From the NCBI GenBank assembly GCA_903910445.1, contig CAIVZR010000025.1, positions 62,001 through 126,000 of the forward strand: DNA of 64,000 nucleotides. The letters are read 5' to 3'. The DNA is from an uncultured Bacteroidota bacterium (GTDB taxonomy: Bacteria > Bacteroidota > Bacteroidia > UKL13-3). The position numbers were made by a program, and so were the translations under genes. The notes under the pieces are model-generated. The model was not told the DNA's origin and made no database searches. It was given only the letters and a program-made list of their open reading frames with translations. Shown piece by piece: positions 46,175 to 56,000 of this stretch; the first letter of the stretch is position 1; each line of letters starts with the position of its first letter.

Positions 46175-46271
46175 GAAATTTTATTTTTAATAAAGGGCCA
46201 AACGATTTCATACAAAGATATCGGTTGCCTTAATATAAAATTGTCATAAAAAATTGAAGTTCCTCCTTCAA

Positions 46272-47681
46272 CTATGAGAGAGCAACCGATTTGCTTGCTG
46301 TTTTGTTTTTCAAAGAAGCAACCAGTGCAATGAAATTATCTAGGTCGGATTTGTTGGTTGCAATACCAACCGATACACGAGTGGCCCCGCGCATTTTTCC
46401 AAGATATTTAGTCATATCGGTATAATTACCATTATCACGGCTTACAAAGTATTTTGAAATTTCATCATTGGTGATGCAATTATTAATTTCATCAATACCT
46501 GGATTGCAGAAGCATCCCGAACGAATTGAAATTTGTTTGGCATTGGCCATCATTTCTATTTCTTCAAAAGGAAATGTGTTTCCATCTACATCGAAGAAAT
46601 TCATAACGATATTTCCACCTCTGTTTTCCGGTTTCTCAGTGCCAAAGGTTTTTACGATGATACGACCATTATCGTGGTTGAGTTTTTTCAGTTCGGAACT
46701 AAGATATTGAATTAAGGAACGCACCCGCTTTGTTATGCGATCCATACCTATTGATTCAATATATTCTAATCCAATTTTTACTGCTGGAATATTATTATAA
46801 TTCAAGGTGCCATCCTCAAAGCGTTCATGACCACCGGCCAAAAATTGATTCTGTGCTACCACAGATACCATCGTTACTGTACCTCCTGCAAACCAAGGCT
46901 TGGTGAGTTTTGCAAAGGATGATTTTTTAATAAACAAGCCACCAATTCCGGTAGGATAGCCAAAAATTTTATAGAACGATATCGAAACAAAATCGGGTTG
47001 CACTTTGCGAAGGTCGAGCTCAGAGGTGGGAACAAATGCCGCCGCATCAAGTAAAACATCGAAGCCTTTGCTTTGTGCATAGGCGACCCATTTTAAATTA
47101 TGCTTGATACCTGAAACATTCGATTGTGCTGGATAGCCAAATAAATTATTTCCTTTTGGTGTTTCATCAATTGCCTTTTGAAGAAGATCATCATTGATTC
47201 TTAAATCTTCGTATTGAAGTGGGATATAATTGGTAACACCACCTTTCCGATTACAGTACTCACGAATTCCATTTACCGAATTATGGTTATCACTAAGCAA
47301 CATCAATGTGCTTGTTCCGTTGAAAGGATAACTCTCTCCTACAATTTTCAATGCAGCAGAAGCATTTTGGGTGAATACAAAAATATAATCCTCCGCATGA
47401 AAGAAGGAGATGATTTTATCCCGGGTGGCTTCCACCAATTCGGTAGATTTTCGAGAAGTGGGATTTGTTGAATGTGGGTTGCCTAAAATATTGTCAAGCA
47501 ACAGCGTTTGATGTTTGAGCACCTGAGAACGAGCGTATAAATTCCCCCCAGTATAATCGAGGTAAGTTTGCTTTTGGGTGTCCAAACTAGCATATTCCAG
47601 ATGCCGTAATGTGTTGAAAAAGGATTCTTCTTTCTCTTCCAGTTCGGTAGGTATTGCTATCGGATTAGGAGCTTCGGTCAT
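46272..47681 (-). CDS. Class V PLP enzyme resembling the MOCOS N-terminal domain
   Basis: A 469-residue aminotransferase class V / cysteine desulfurase-fold enzyme. The conserved opening LRHLEYASLDTQKQTYLDYTGGNLYARSQ and GNPHSTNPTSRKSTELVEATRDKI resemble molybdenum cofactor sulfurase (MOCOS) N-terminal domains. The PLP lysine is in SISFYKIFGYPTGIGGLFIKK. RSGCFCNPG near residue 400 carries the Cys motif that forms persulfide in MOCOS-like enzymes. The MOSC domain of full MOCOS is missing. A plausible role is Cys-derived sulfur transfer. Its start overlaps the upstream gene by 17 bp. Confidence 0.85.
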   Translation of the reverse strand: MTEAPNPIAIPTELEEKEESFFNTLRHLEYASLDTQKQTYLDYTGGNLYARSQVLKHQTLLLDNILGNPHSTNPTSRKSTELVEATRDKIISFFHAEDYIFVFTQNASAALKIVGESYPFNGTSTLMLLSDNHNSVNGIREYCNRKGGVTNYIPLQYEDLRINDDLLQKAIDETPKGNNLFGYPAQSNVSGIKHNLKWVAYAQSKGFDVLLDAAAFVPTSELDLRKVQPDFVSISFYKIFGYPTGIGGLFIKKSSFAKLTKPWFAGGTVTMVSVVAQNQFLAGGHERFEDGTLNYNNIPAVKIGLEYIESIGMDRITKRVRSLIQYLSSELKKLNHDNGRIIVKTFGTEKPENRGGNIVMNFFDVDGNTFPFEEIEMMANAKQISIRSGCFCNPGIDEINNCITNDEISKYFVSRDNGNYTDMTKYLGKMRGATRVSVGIATNKSDLDNFIALVASLKNKTASKSVALS

Positions 47682-48042
47682 TTCGATTTTTGATTTTCGT
47701 CGACAATTTCAGAAAACAGTCTTTAACAAGGTAACTGCTTTCACGATTCAAAGAAACAAAAATTTCAACGACTAAAACATGATTTAATCTAAATTGTTTG
47801 TCATTGATTGAGATTTCATTGTTTATGCCATCGGGTGTGATGATGATTTTCTTTTTATAAGAGAATAAAATCATAAGTGGAACCGGTTTGTTGTCGGTTA
47901 TCTTTTTCACCAATTCAATATTGGCAGAGATGTTTTTAATGGTGCGTAAAATACTTTTAGAATACGAGAAAAGAATGCCATCAGCGTAACGATAGACGGT
48001 ATTCTCACTAGATATTAATGAATACTCTTCATTGGGTAACAT
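47665..48042 (-). CDS. Conserved small protein, possible SpoIIAA/STAS-like fold
   Basis: A 125-residue protein with no certain family. The pattern YRYADGILFSYSKSILRTIKNI and ELVKKITDNKPVPLMILFSY is similar in layout to small SpoIIAA/STAS-like proteins common in Bacteroidota. It has no signal peptide or membrane segment. It overlaps the MOCOS-like gene start by 17 bp on the same strand, so the two are translationally coupled. Codon use resembles neighbours. Function is unknown. Confidence 0.65.
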   Translation of the reverse strand: MLPNEEYSLISSENTVYRYADGILFSYSKSILRTIKNISANIELVKKITDNKPVPLMILFSYKKKIIITPDGINNEISINDKQFRLNHVLVVEIFVSLNRESSYLVKDCFLKLSTKIKNRNDRSS

Positions 48043-48186
48043 TTATTTTGTTTAACTATGAAAAGCTAGTATGCTATACTTAATTTAATCAATTACTTGC
48101 CCCCGCTAAATTGAAATGCAAAAATCAAGCACATAGGGTGAGGGGAGTATCCCGCAAATTGGTGTAATATTGTACTACAATTGATC

Positions 48187-51144
48187 ATGCGATTTTCATT
48201 TTTTAATAAATTGTTTCTGCAAACGAAGATTTTCATCCTCTTCGTAATGATCTCGTTTATTGCCAATGCCCAGAAATATAATTTTGTAAATTATTCTGTT
48301 GATAATGGATTGATTCAATCGCAGGCAAATAATTTATGTCGGGATAAAATGGGCCACCTGTGGGTTACAACTATGGGCGGTGTAAGCTGTTATGATGGAC
48401 ATACATTCAAAAATTACACTACAAGCAATGGGTTATTAAGTAATCTTGCGTATGCTGTTGTATGCGATTCGCAAAACAATATTCTCATCTGCACCGATAA
48501 GGGATTGTCGGTATTTAATGGGCGCTCATTCAATAATTATACCTTTCGATATAATAATAAGGATCACAGGGTAAACGCCGTGATACTGCAGTCTAATAAC
48601 GATTACATGGTATTGGCTGGGGCTCGATTATTTCAAATAACCGAACGAATTGTAAATCCATTAGTGGTTAATAATGATACTACATTGCAATTCACCGCGC
48701 TTGCTCAAGAAGGAAATTTAATCATCGCTGCTGCTTTCAAGAAAGGGTTATATATCAACGATAATAATCAATGGCAACAGCAGGCTTACCCAACAACAGG
48801 CAAAGGGGTTTTCTTTGTCAAGAAAATTGAGTCGGCAAAAAACAAGATATGCTATTTCCTTACTACTGATGGGATATTTGAATTTCAAAATCGTGTTTTG
48901 GTTCGTGCCGTTTTGCCAGAAGATATTCATCAGATGAATGATATTGGAAGTATTGCTTCAGATGATAAAAACAACTTGTGGATGGGAACTTTTCGTGGAG
49001 CTTTGGTGGTGAAGCCCAACCAGGAATTTCATTATTATAATAGCACCAGTGGTTGTACCGACAATCGTATCTCTTCTATTTTAAGTGATGATGATGGGAA
49101 TATCTGGCTAGCCACCGATGGGCAAGGGGTTTTTCGTTATGCCATTTGTCCGTTTACCTATTTCGATGAAACCAACGGTTTGCCGCAACCTGTGGTGATG
49201 TCGATTGTACGCGGAAAGAATGGCGAAATTTACACAGGGACTTATGGAGGCGGATTGGTGAAAATTATTGGCGACAAAATAGAGAAGTATGCTTTGCCTA
49301 ATAGTTCCGTGGCTTCTCAGCAAATATTAACTGCCACTTTAGATGCTAAAGGCATGTTGTGGGTAGGTACCCAAGACAACAAAATATGGAAATTTGATGG
49401 TTCTCATTTCTTGCCTGTAGCGCACGATAATGACATGCCACCTGGAAGTATCAGTGAGCTCTTTTTCGACGACCACCAAAGGCTTTGGATGGCAACGCAG
49501 TTTGGTTTCGGGTTTATTGATAAGGACAAATTTAAGCTTATTAAATCCAATGAATTCACATGGAATTTTGTGCAGGCTGGAGCAGATAGCGTGATGATTA
49601 CGACCATGAATCATTTGATGCTCTATACAGCGGATACCTGCTTAATAATTTCTCAAAACGAACATGTCAAAAAGAGTGATGTTACCGGAGCAGTGAAAGG
49701 ATTTGATGGGAATTTTCTTTTGATGACGAACGGGTACGGCATCCTATTATGGAATATGGCACTCGATAGTGTGATGATGAATATCACCACCCAGGATGGA
49801 TTGAACTCCGATTTTATTTATAATATTAAACAAGATAAACAACATCGTTTTTGGATTGGAACGGGTGCAGGAATCAATAAAATAGCCTATGATAAGGCGT
49901 TTGGTAAATACCAGATTTCTAGTTATGGCAGGGCAGAGGGGATGTTCGGACAGGAGTCGAACAAATCGGCGGTGATGCAAAATGAAGACGATAAAATTTG
50001 GTTTGGAACAACCAAGGGGTTATTTATTTACAATGAGGCCGACGAGCAAACGGTGAGGTATCCTTCTCAAATTATATTGCAAAATGTAAAGCTTTTTTCA
50101 CAGGCAATTCCTTCGGGGCAATACAACGATAGCCTAAGCAATTGGTACAATATCCCAATCAATCTCAAGTTGCCACATACTGAGAATCATTTGACCTTCA
50201 CATTTACGGCCATCAATTTTAATAATCCCGATAAAATTAGATATCAATACATGATCGAAGGATTGGAGAAAGTATGGTCGGAGCCAAGCATTGAGAATAC
50301 TGTAATTTATCCTTCAATTCCTCCGGGGAAATATATTTTTAAGGTACGTGTTTATAATGCTGCCACACCAGAACTTGAATATCCGTTTGAAATTAAGGCA
50401 CCTTTTTATTCTACCATCTGGTTTCGCCTTATTATTGTAGCCTCTCTAATACTTATTGGTGTTGGGATACAGGCATTACGCAATTTCAATAAGAAGAACA
50501 AGGAAAAAGAGTTACAGAAATTGCGTGAAGAGGAGCAAAATAAAGTGCGTCAAAGAACTGCAGAAGATTTCCATGATGAGGTAGGTAATAAATTGACACG
50601 AATTAGTTTGTTAGCAGACATATTAAAATCGAAAACAGATAACGAGAGCATCATCAGCTTGACGGATAAGATTAAAGATAATACCAACGAATTATATACA
50701 GGTACCAAGGATATTATTTGGGCATTAAACCCCGAAAATGATAATCTCACCGAAATGCTTTTATACTTAGAAGCGTTTGGCAATAATTTAATTCAAGACA
50801 CCAACATATCGTTTGCTGCTTCGATGAATCCTGCAGAAACCAATGGAATCATGCTTCCTATGGGTTATAATCGCAATATTACCATGATTTTTAAAGAGGC
50901 GATGAACAATGCCTTGAAGCATAGTGGATGTACCGCAATGAGCTTACTTTCTAAACTTATTGCCCCAACACAATTTGAAATTAAATTCACTGATAACGGT
51001 AGTGGTATCGAATCCAATACTTCTAAAAAAGGAAATGGCTTGCAAAATATGCAACAGCGCACTTCTCGTATCAATGGCTTATTGGCAGTTAATTCCAGCC
51101 CATCAGGAACCGTCATAATACTCACATTAAATTTACCTCAATAA
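48187..51144 (+). CDS. Propeller-type sensor histidine kinase (Reg_prop / Y_Y_Y)
   Basis: A 985-residue sensor kinase with the start at 48187 (MRFSFFNKLF). After the signal-anchor it carries about 12-14 two-component regulator propeller repeats between residues 30 and 600 (for example LCRDKMGHLWVTTMGGVSCYDG and SSILSDDDGNIWLATDGQGVFR), a Y_Y_Y domain (about 650-730), a membrane segment near residue 740-760, then a HisKA_3 with TAEDFHDEVGNKLTRIS (His near residue 793) and an HATPase with DNGSGIESNTSKKGNGLQNM. It lies 1 bp before its NarL-type response regulator, making a two-component system. The ligand is unknown. Confidence 0.93.
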   Translation: MRFSFFNKLFLQTKIFILFVMISFIANAQKYNFVNYSVDNGLIQSQANNLCRDKMGHLWVTTMGGVSCYDGHTFKNYTTSNGLLSNLAYAVVCDSQNNILICTDKGLSVFNGRSFNNYTFRYNNKDHRVNAVILQSNNDYMVLAGARLFQITERIVNPLVVNNDTTLQFTALAQEGNLIIAAAFKKGLYINDNNQWQQQAYPTTGKGVFFVKKIESAKNKICYFLTTDGIFEFQNRVLVRAVLPEDIHQMNDIGSIASDDKNNLWMGTFRGALVVKPNQEFHYYNSTSGCTDNRISSILSDDDGNIWLATDGQGVFRYAICPFTYFDETNGLPQPVVMSIVRGKNGEIYTGTYGGGLVKIIGDKIEKYALPNSSVASQQILTATLDAKGMLWVGTQDNKIWKFDGSHFLPVAHDNDMPPGSISELFFDDHQRLWMATQFGFGFIDKDKFKLIKSNEFTWNFVQAGADSVMITTMNHLMLYTADTCLIISQNEHVKKSDVTGAVKGFDGNFLLMTNGYGILLWNMALDSVMMNITTQDGLNSDFIYNIKQDKQHRFWIGTGAGINKIAYDKAFGKYQISSYGRAEGMFGQESNKSAVMQNEDDKIWFGTTKGLFIYNEADEQTVRYPSQIILQNVKLFSQAIPSGQYNDSLSNWYNIPINLKLPHTENHLTFTFTAINFNNPDKIRYQYMIEGLEKVWSEPSIENTVIYPSIPPGKYIFKVRVYNAATPELEYPFEIKAPFYSTIWFRLIIVASLILIGVGIQALRNFNKKNKEKELQKLREEEQNKVRQRTAEDFHDEVGNKLTRISLLADILKSKTDNESIISLTDKIKDNTNELYTGTKDIIWALNPENDNLTEMLLYLEAFGNNLIQDTNISFAASMNPAETNGIMLPMGYNRNITMIFKEAMNNALKHSGCTAMSLLSKLIAPTQFEIKFTDNGSGIESNTSKKGNGLQNMQQRTSRINGLLAVNSSPSGTVIILTLNLPQ

Positions 51145-51145
51145 T

Positions 51146-51781
51146 ATGCAAATTCAACACACACCCATCACTGTTGCCATCATTGAAGATGATAGTATGA
51201 TTCGCGAAAGCTATTCTTATCTCATTGCCAATTCAGAAGGATTTGAAGTAGTTGGTGCTTATAAATCGTATGAAGAGGCTGCAAAAAACTTTTTAAATAT
51301 TCGTCCAGATGTAATTTTACTGGATGTTGAATTGCCCGGTATCAATGGAATAGAAGCACTTCCAAAAATAAAAAAACTATTGCCAACAGTGCAGATATTG
51401 ATACTCACGGTATATGAAAATAATGAAACAGTGTTCGACGCATTGAGTCAAGGAGCCTCGGGATACTTAACCAAAAACACTTCTTCGAATAAAATTATTG
51501 AAGCCATTAAAGAAGTATTGGAAGGCGGGGCGCCCATGAGTGCAGGGGTTGCAAGGCTTGTTATTAATTCATTTCAGCGCAATCAAAACTCGCCTTTGTC
51601 GAAGCGCGAAACGGAGGTTCTCGAAAATGTTTCATTGGGAAAGAGCCGTCGCCGTATTGCCGATGAATTATTTATTGATATGGAAACAGTGAAGACGCAT
51701 ATCAAGAATATTTATCAAAAACTCGATGTGCACAGTAAGGCAGATGCTATTAAGACTGCAAAAGAGAACAAGTTTATTTAG
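51146..51781 (+). CDS. NarL/FixJ-family response regulator
   Basis: A 211-residue response regulator. The receiver (1-125) has the acidic pair in IIEDDSM, the phospho-acceptor Asp in DVILLDVELPGING near residue 57, and Lys in YLTKNTS. The LuxR-type HTH (about 145-210) shows LSKRETEVLENVSLGKSRRRIADELFIDMETVKTHIKNIYQKLDVHSKADAIK. It is 1 bp after the kinase gene, so the pair is one system. It is convergent with the MFS gene, overlapping its stop by 4 bp. Confidence 0.95.
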   Translation: MQIQHTPITVAIIEDDSMIRESYSYLIANSEGFEVVGAYKSYEEAAKNFLNIRPDVILLDVELPGINGIEALPKIKKLLPTVQILILTVYENNETVFDALSQGASGYLTKNTSSNKIIEAIKEVLEGGAPMSAGVARLVINSFQRNQNSPLSKRETEVLENVSLGKSRRRIADELFIDMETVKTHIKNIYQKLDVHSKADAIKTAKENKFI

Positions 51782-52986
51782 AAGGCTTTCTCTCTTTTTC
51801 CTAACCATAAAAACCCCAATGCGGTAACGAGGCTGAGTACCATGAATACTTCAAACATGGTATCGAATCCAAATCGGCTTGCAATGCCCAATCCCAGCAT
51901 GGGGGCGGCTATATTGGCCAATCCATAGGAGATAGAATACAACGCAGCATATTGTCCTTGCCTCTCTTTGTCGGCTCTCGATAAGGAATAATTCATCATA
52001 AATGGCATCGCGAAAATTTCCGAGAAAGTGATGATGAGTGTATACATGATGGCCCAAATCATGAGGCCTTGTCCTAGCTGCAAAAACAAAAATGAGATGG
52101 GAATACAAAGCACTCCAGCAATGATGAACGGAAATATTTTCTGCTTCTTCTCTAGAAATGCAATGAATGGCATTTCAATTAAAACAACCAATAATCCGTT
52201 TAATGCAAGCAGTAGACCAATCGTACCTTCATCATAATGGCTCACCGTATTGAAGTATTGCGGAATGCTTGCGAATAATTGAAAGAAGCAAATGCCGTAG
52301 AAAGCCACCAGGACAATAAATGTAAGGTAGGTAGTATCGCGATAAGCGGAAGTGCTCGAATCGTTCAAAACCACCGACACCTTATTTTTCGGAGCGTTTT
52401 CTTGTCGAGGCAAATAGTTGTAAAGCATCCAAGCCGCAGCGATACTAGTGAGAGCATCTACCACAAAGAGCCATTTATAACCCAAGTAAAACGCAATGAA
52501 TCCGCCGGCTGCAGGCCCTACCGAGAATCCTAAATTCACAGCAAGTCGCACCAAGGATACAGAGCGTGTTCTGTTTTCTGGTGTGCTAAAAAGTGAAATT
52601 GCTTTTGAGTTGGCTGGTCGAAATATATCGGCGGTAAAAGCATACACGAAGATCACTAGTGAAATGGTGAGAGGTGTTGTCGCCAATAACATCAATAGTA
52701 AAATTCCACCGCTGCCTAGCAGCGACCAAATCATGATATCGAAATAGCTCCTTCTGTCGGTGAGCCATCCTCCAGCATAAGAGCCGAGTACACTTCCAAT
52801 GCCATAGAAACTCATGGCAATGCCTGCATCGCCAATACTAAAATGCAATTCTTTGGTAAGATAAAGTGAAGTGAAAAGTAAAACCATCGAACCGCTTCTG
52901 TTAATGAACATAGCCACCGATAGGATCCAAACATTCTTTTGAATATTGGCAAATGAATCGCGATATAAATGAAACAGGCGGGTCAT
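51778..52986 (-). CDS. MFS transporter
   Basis: A 402-residue transporter with 12 predicted membrane segments. The start is set at 52986 (MTRLFHLYRDSF), where coding character and the first helix (ILSVAMFINRSGSMVLLFTSLYL) begin. Motif A is YAGGWLTDRRSYFDIMIWSLLGS, lacking the usual GRR end, and helix 5 has GFSVGPAAGGFIAFYLGYKWLF. No substrate can be assigned. It converges on the response regulator gene with a 4-bp stop overlap and lies 89 bp downstream of the giant CotH gene's stop on the same strand. Confidence 0.88.
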   Translation of the reverse strand: MTRLFHLYRDSFANIQKNVWILSVAMFINRSGSMVLLFTSLYLTKELHFSIGDAGIAMSFYGIGSVLGSYAGGWLTDRRSYFDIMIWSLLGSGGILLLMLLATTPLTISLVIFVYAFTADIFRPANSKAISLFSTPENRTRSVSLVRLAVNLGFSVGPAAGGFIAFYLGYKWLFVVDALTSIAAAWMLYNYLPRQENAPKNKVSVVLNDSSTSAYRDTTYLTFIVLVAFYGICFFQLFASIPQYFNTVSHYDEGTIGLLLALNGLLVVLIEMPFIAFLEKKQKIFPFIIAGVLCIPISFLFLQLGQGLMIWAIMYTLIITFSEIFAMPFMMNYSLSRADKERQGQYAALYSISYGLANIAAPMLGLGIASRFGFDTMFEVFMVLSLVTALGFLWLGKREKAF

Positions 52987-53075
52987 AGAAGGGCTGCAAA
53001 GGTAAGATTGCACACCGAAAGAATGCGGTGAAATGGTAAATAGAAAAGAAACTGACGAATCTTTGACGAAGAATT

Positions 53076-56000
53076 TTATTCCTTCACAAATTTCATCGGA
53101 GGATAATTGCCAATTTGAATCATGTAAACACCTGCTGCCAGTGCACTAATATCCTCTACCGTGAAACGCTCACTGATATTGCCTTTTAATAGCGTCCTTC
53201 CGGGAAGGTCGTACACATGGAAACTTATTATCTCATTTGTAAATTCCGGCACTTCAATCGTTAATTTTTTGTTTGCCGGATTCGGATAAATCAATGGCAA
53301 CGATACTTTAGGTGTTGAATTTATTCCAAAGGCATTACCACAAGGCGCATAGGTTGCCGCGCCAGCCGATCCTCTCTTACAATATGATTTGTAGTTATTC
53401 CCCAAATGATATTGAGTTGAATCTTTAATGAGTTCCAAAGTATAACCGATCCCATTAGCCAGTGAATCCCACGGTTTGAACGAACTATATTTCCCTACTT
53501 GTAATACATGATTCTGTTCGTCGTACACAGTCAGCTCATGCACACCCCCACTGAGGTTTAAATTTGGGAAAAGCAATTTCGTATCAATAAACGAATGGTA
53601 TTTATTGAAAGCAATGGTATCTGAACATAGCACCAAATAAGAGTTTGGAGAGAGTGGCTTTGCTAGTGTTAAGCTTTGAACGGTATCGCCTGAACGTAAT
53701 GTGATTTTAGAAATACTTATATCGATATTGCTATTTAAATAAAGCTCCAGCCATTTGCCATCATTGGCGCTAGGTTGTGGCGCATAATTTATTTCACTAA
53801 TAATTACGGGATCGATACATGGTACATAAGCTGCCCCTGGAGAACCCATGAAACAACCCGCTTGCCAATGATTTGTGCTCGTTTGTTGCACACGAGTTCC
53901 GTTGCTTTCCAATGTTTTTCCTCTGCCGTGGGTAGTCCAAGGCCATGTGTCATCATTGGCATAAAAGGACTTACAAGCCATCATTCCCGAATAGTCGAGT
54001 AATATTATGGAATCACTGGTATTACTTAATTTGAGAGGTAGGTAGCTGTAATTAGTAACACTCGGATATCCTGCATGGAACTTGGCAGTATCGGTAGCCC
54101 ATACCCAATAACTATTCGAAGGGATAGTTAAATTATCAATGACCCAGTACTCATTGGCAGCATTCATTGCCACCCAATTCTTGAGGTTCAAGGCTTGGCT
54201 CTGACTATTGTGTAATTCAATCCAAACGCCACTATTATTAAATGTATCCGACTGATAATTTATTTCACTGAAAGTGATATTGGCATTGAGTGCAGGGCTG
54301 CATGGTGTTAATCGTGGGGTGCCAGGTGAACCTTTGAAACAGCCTGTAGTCCATATCTTTGGGTCGATTTGAAGCAAGGAATCATGTATCAATTCTAAGG
54401 TGTATCCTTGTCCATTGGCCGTTTCAAGGCCAATGAATGTAGGGTTGTATCGAATGGTACTTTTCAATACTTTATTTTGATAGATGGCAATGGTATTCGT
54501 GATGGTATCGAGTTTAAAATTGCTGCTTCTTATATTAGAGATGAATGGATGTTGATTTCTAAAACGAATTGAATCGCTTGCCAGTACCAGATAATTGCCA
54601 GCTCCAATGCTAGTATTTATTTTTAATGAATCGTTTTGATTGAAGTAAAATACATAGTTACTGAGATTGATTGAAGCCGTTCCCATGTTTTTTAATTCGA
54701 GCCAAGTGCCTGAATTAGCCAAGCTGCCAGGGTTATAATTTATTTCAGAAATGATAAGTGGCGATTTACTACATGCGCTGAAAGGTGCTCCAGGAGAGCC
54801 ATTTAAGCAGCCAATATTCCATGATGGGGCATTGATACTGTTTTTTGAAGTATCGATTTTTTCTAAAGTAAAACCACCACCATTGGCTCCTTGTGTCCAA
54901 GTGATATCATTACTAAAGAAAGCCTTGCATGCCTGAAACCCTCTAGGGTCGAATATCTTGATTGAATCGCTTGTGGTATTGTACAGGTTATTCGGGATGA
55001 ATAGAAATTTGCTAACTGATGGATATTGATTTTTGAATTTGACAGAATCGGTTACTAAAACCAAATAGTCATTCCCTCCAATTGTAGTATTTGAAGGGAA
55101 AAGCACGTTCTTCTTTATGTCGGATGCCGTTAAATACCAGCCCGAAATATCCTGAGGTATCGCGCTTCTATTATGCAATTCAATCCAGAAGCCGCTGTTA
55201 CTATGTGCTTCCGAACGATAATTAATTTCACTAATGGTTAAATCAGAAGTCAATGCAGGAGTGCATGGCAAACTGGCGGCACTACCCGGAGAACCACCAT
55301 AGCAGCGGGTTGTGAAGCTGCTTGCGAAAAACGGATTAATAGAGTCGTTGATGGCTTCTAATGTATAGCCGCTGCCAGCTGCACGAATTGGAAACGGGAG
55401 GGTATCCAAATATTGTACATTGAGCCACTGCACCGCGGTATCAAAGAGTTGAATGATTTCGTTTTTGTTATTGAAAACTGGGGTATTTGCAAAACGCATT
55501 CCATCGATGAATGGATTGGCTGATACAAATCGCACAGAGTCGTAGGAGATACCTAAATATTGCCCAGGAAGCAAACTGGTGTTTTTAGGAAAGCTATACT
55601 TTGTGGTGTCGCCCGACTTTCGGAAATAGTAGTGATTAAGATTTAAACTAATGGTATCAACATTTTTCAACTCGAACCAAAATCCTTGATCGAAGGCACT
55701 CGTTGATTTGTAATTTATTTCACTAATCATCAATGACGTTCTATCGCATTTCGAATAAGGGAATCCAGGAGAGCCTTCGAAGCAACCATCGAAATAGTTA
55801 GACGTTATATTTGAGTTGCTAGTGTCGAATTTAAGTTCCCTAGTCTTTCCCAATCCAAAGGCCTCCGAACCCATAGCAGTGTTGAGTTGGTAGCTCATGC
55901 GAATAAATACATTGCCGTTAAAATCCTTAAATATCAAGGAGTCGGAGCTTGCGTTAAACTTCCATTTATTTAAAACATAGAAGCCCCCCATTCCAGGATG

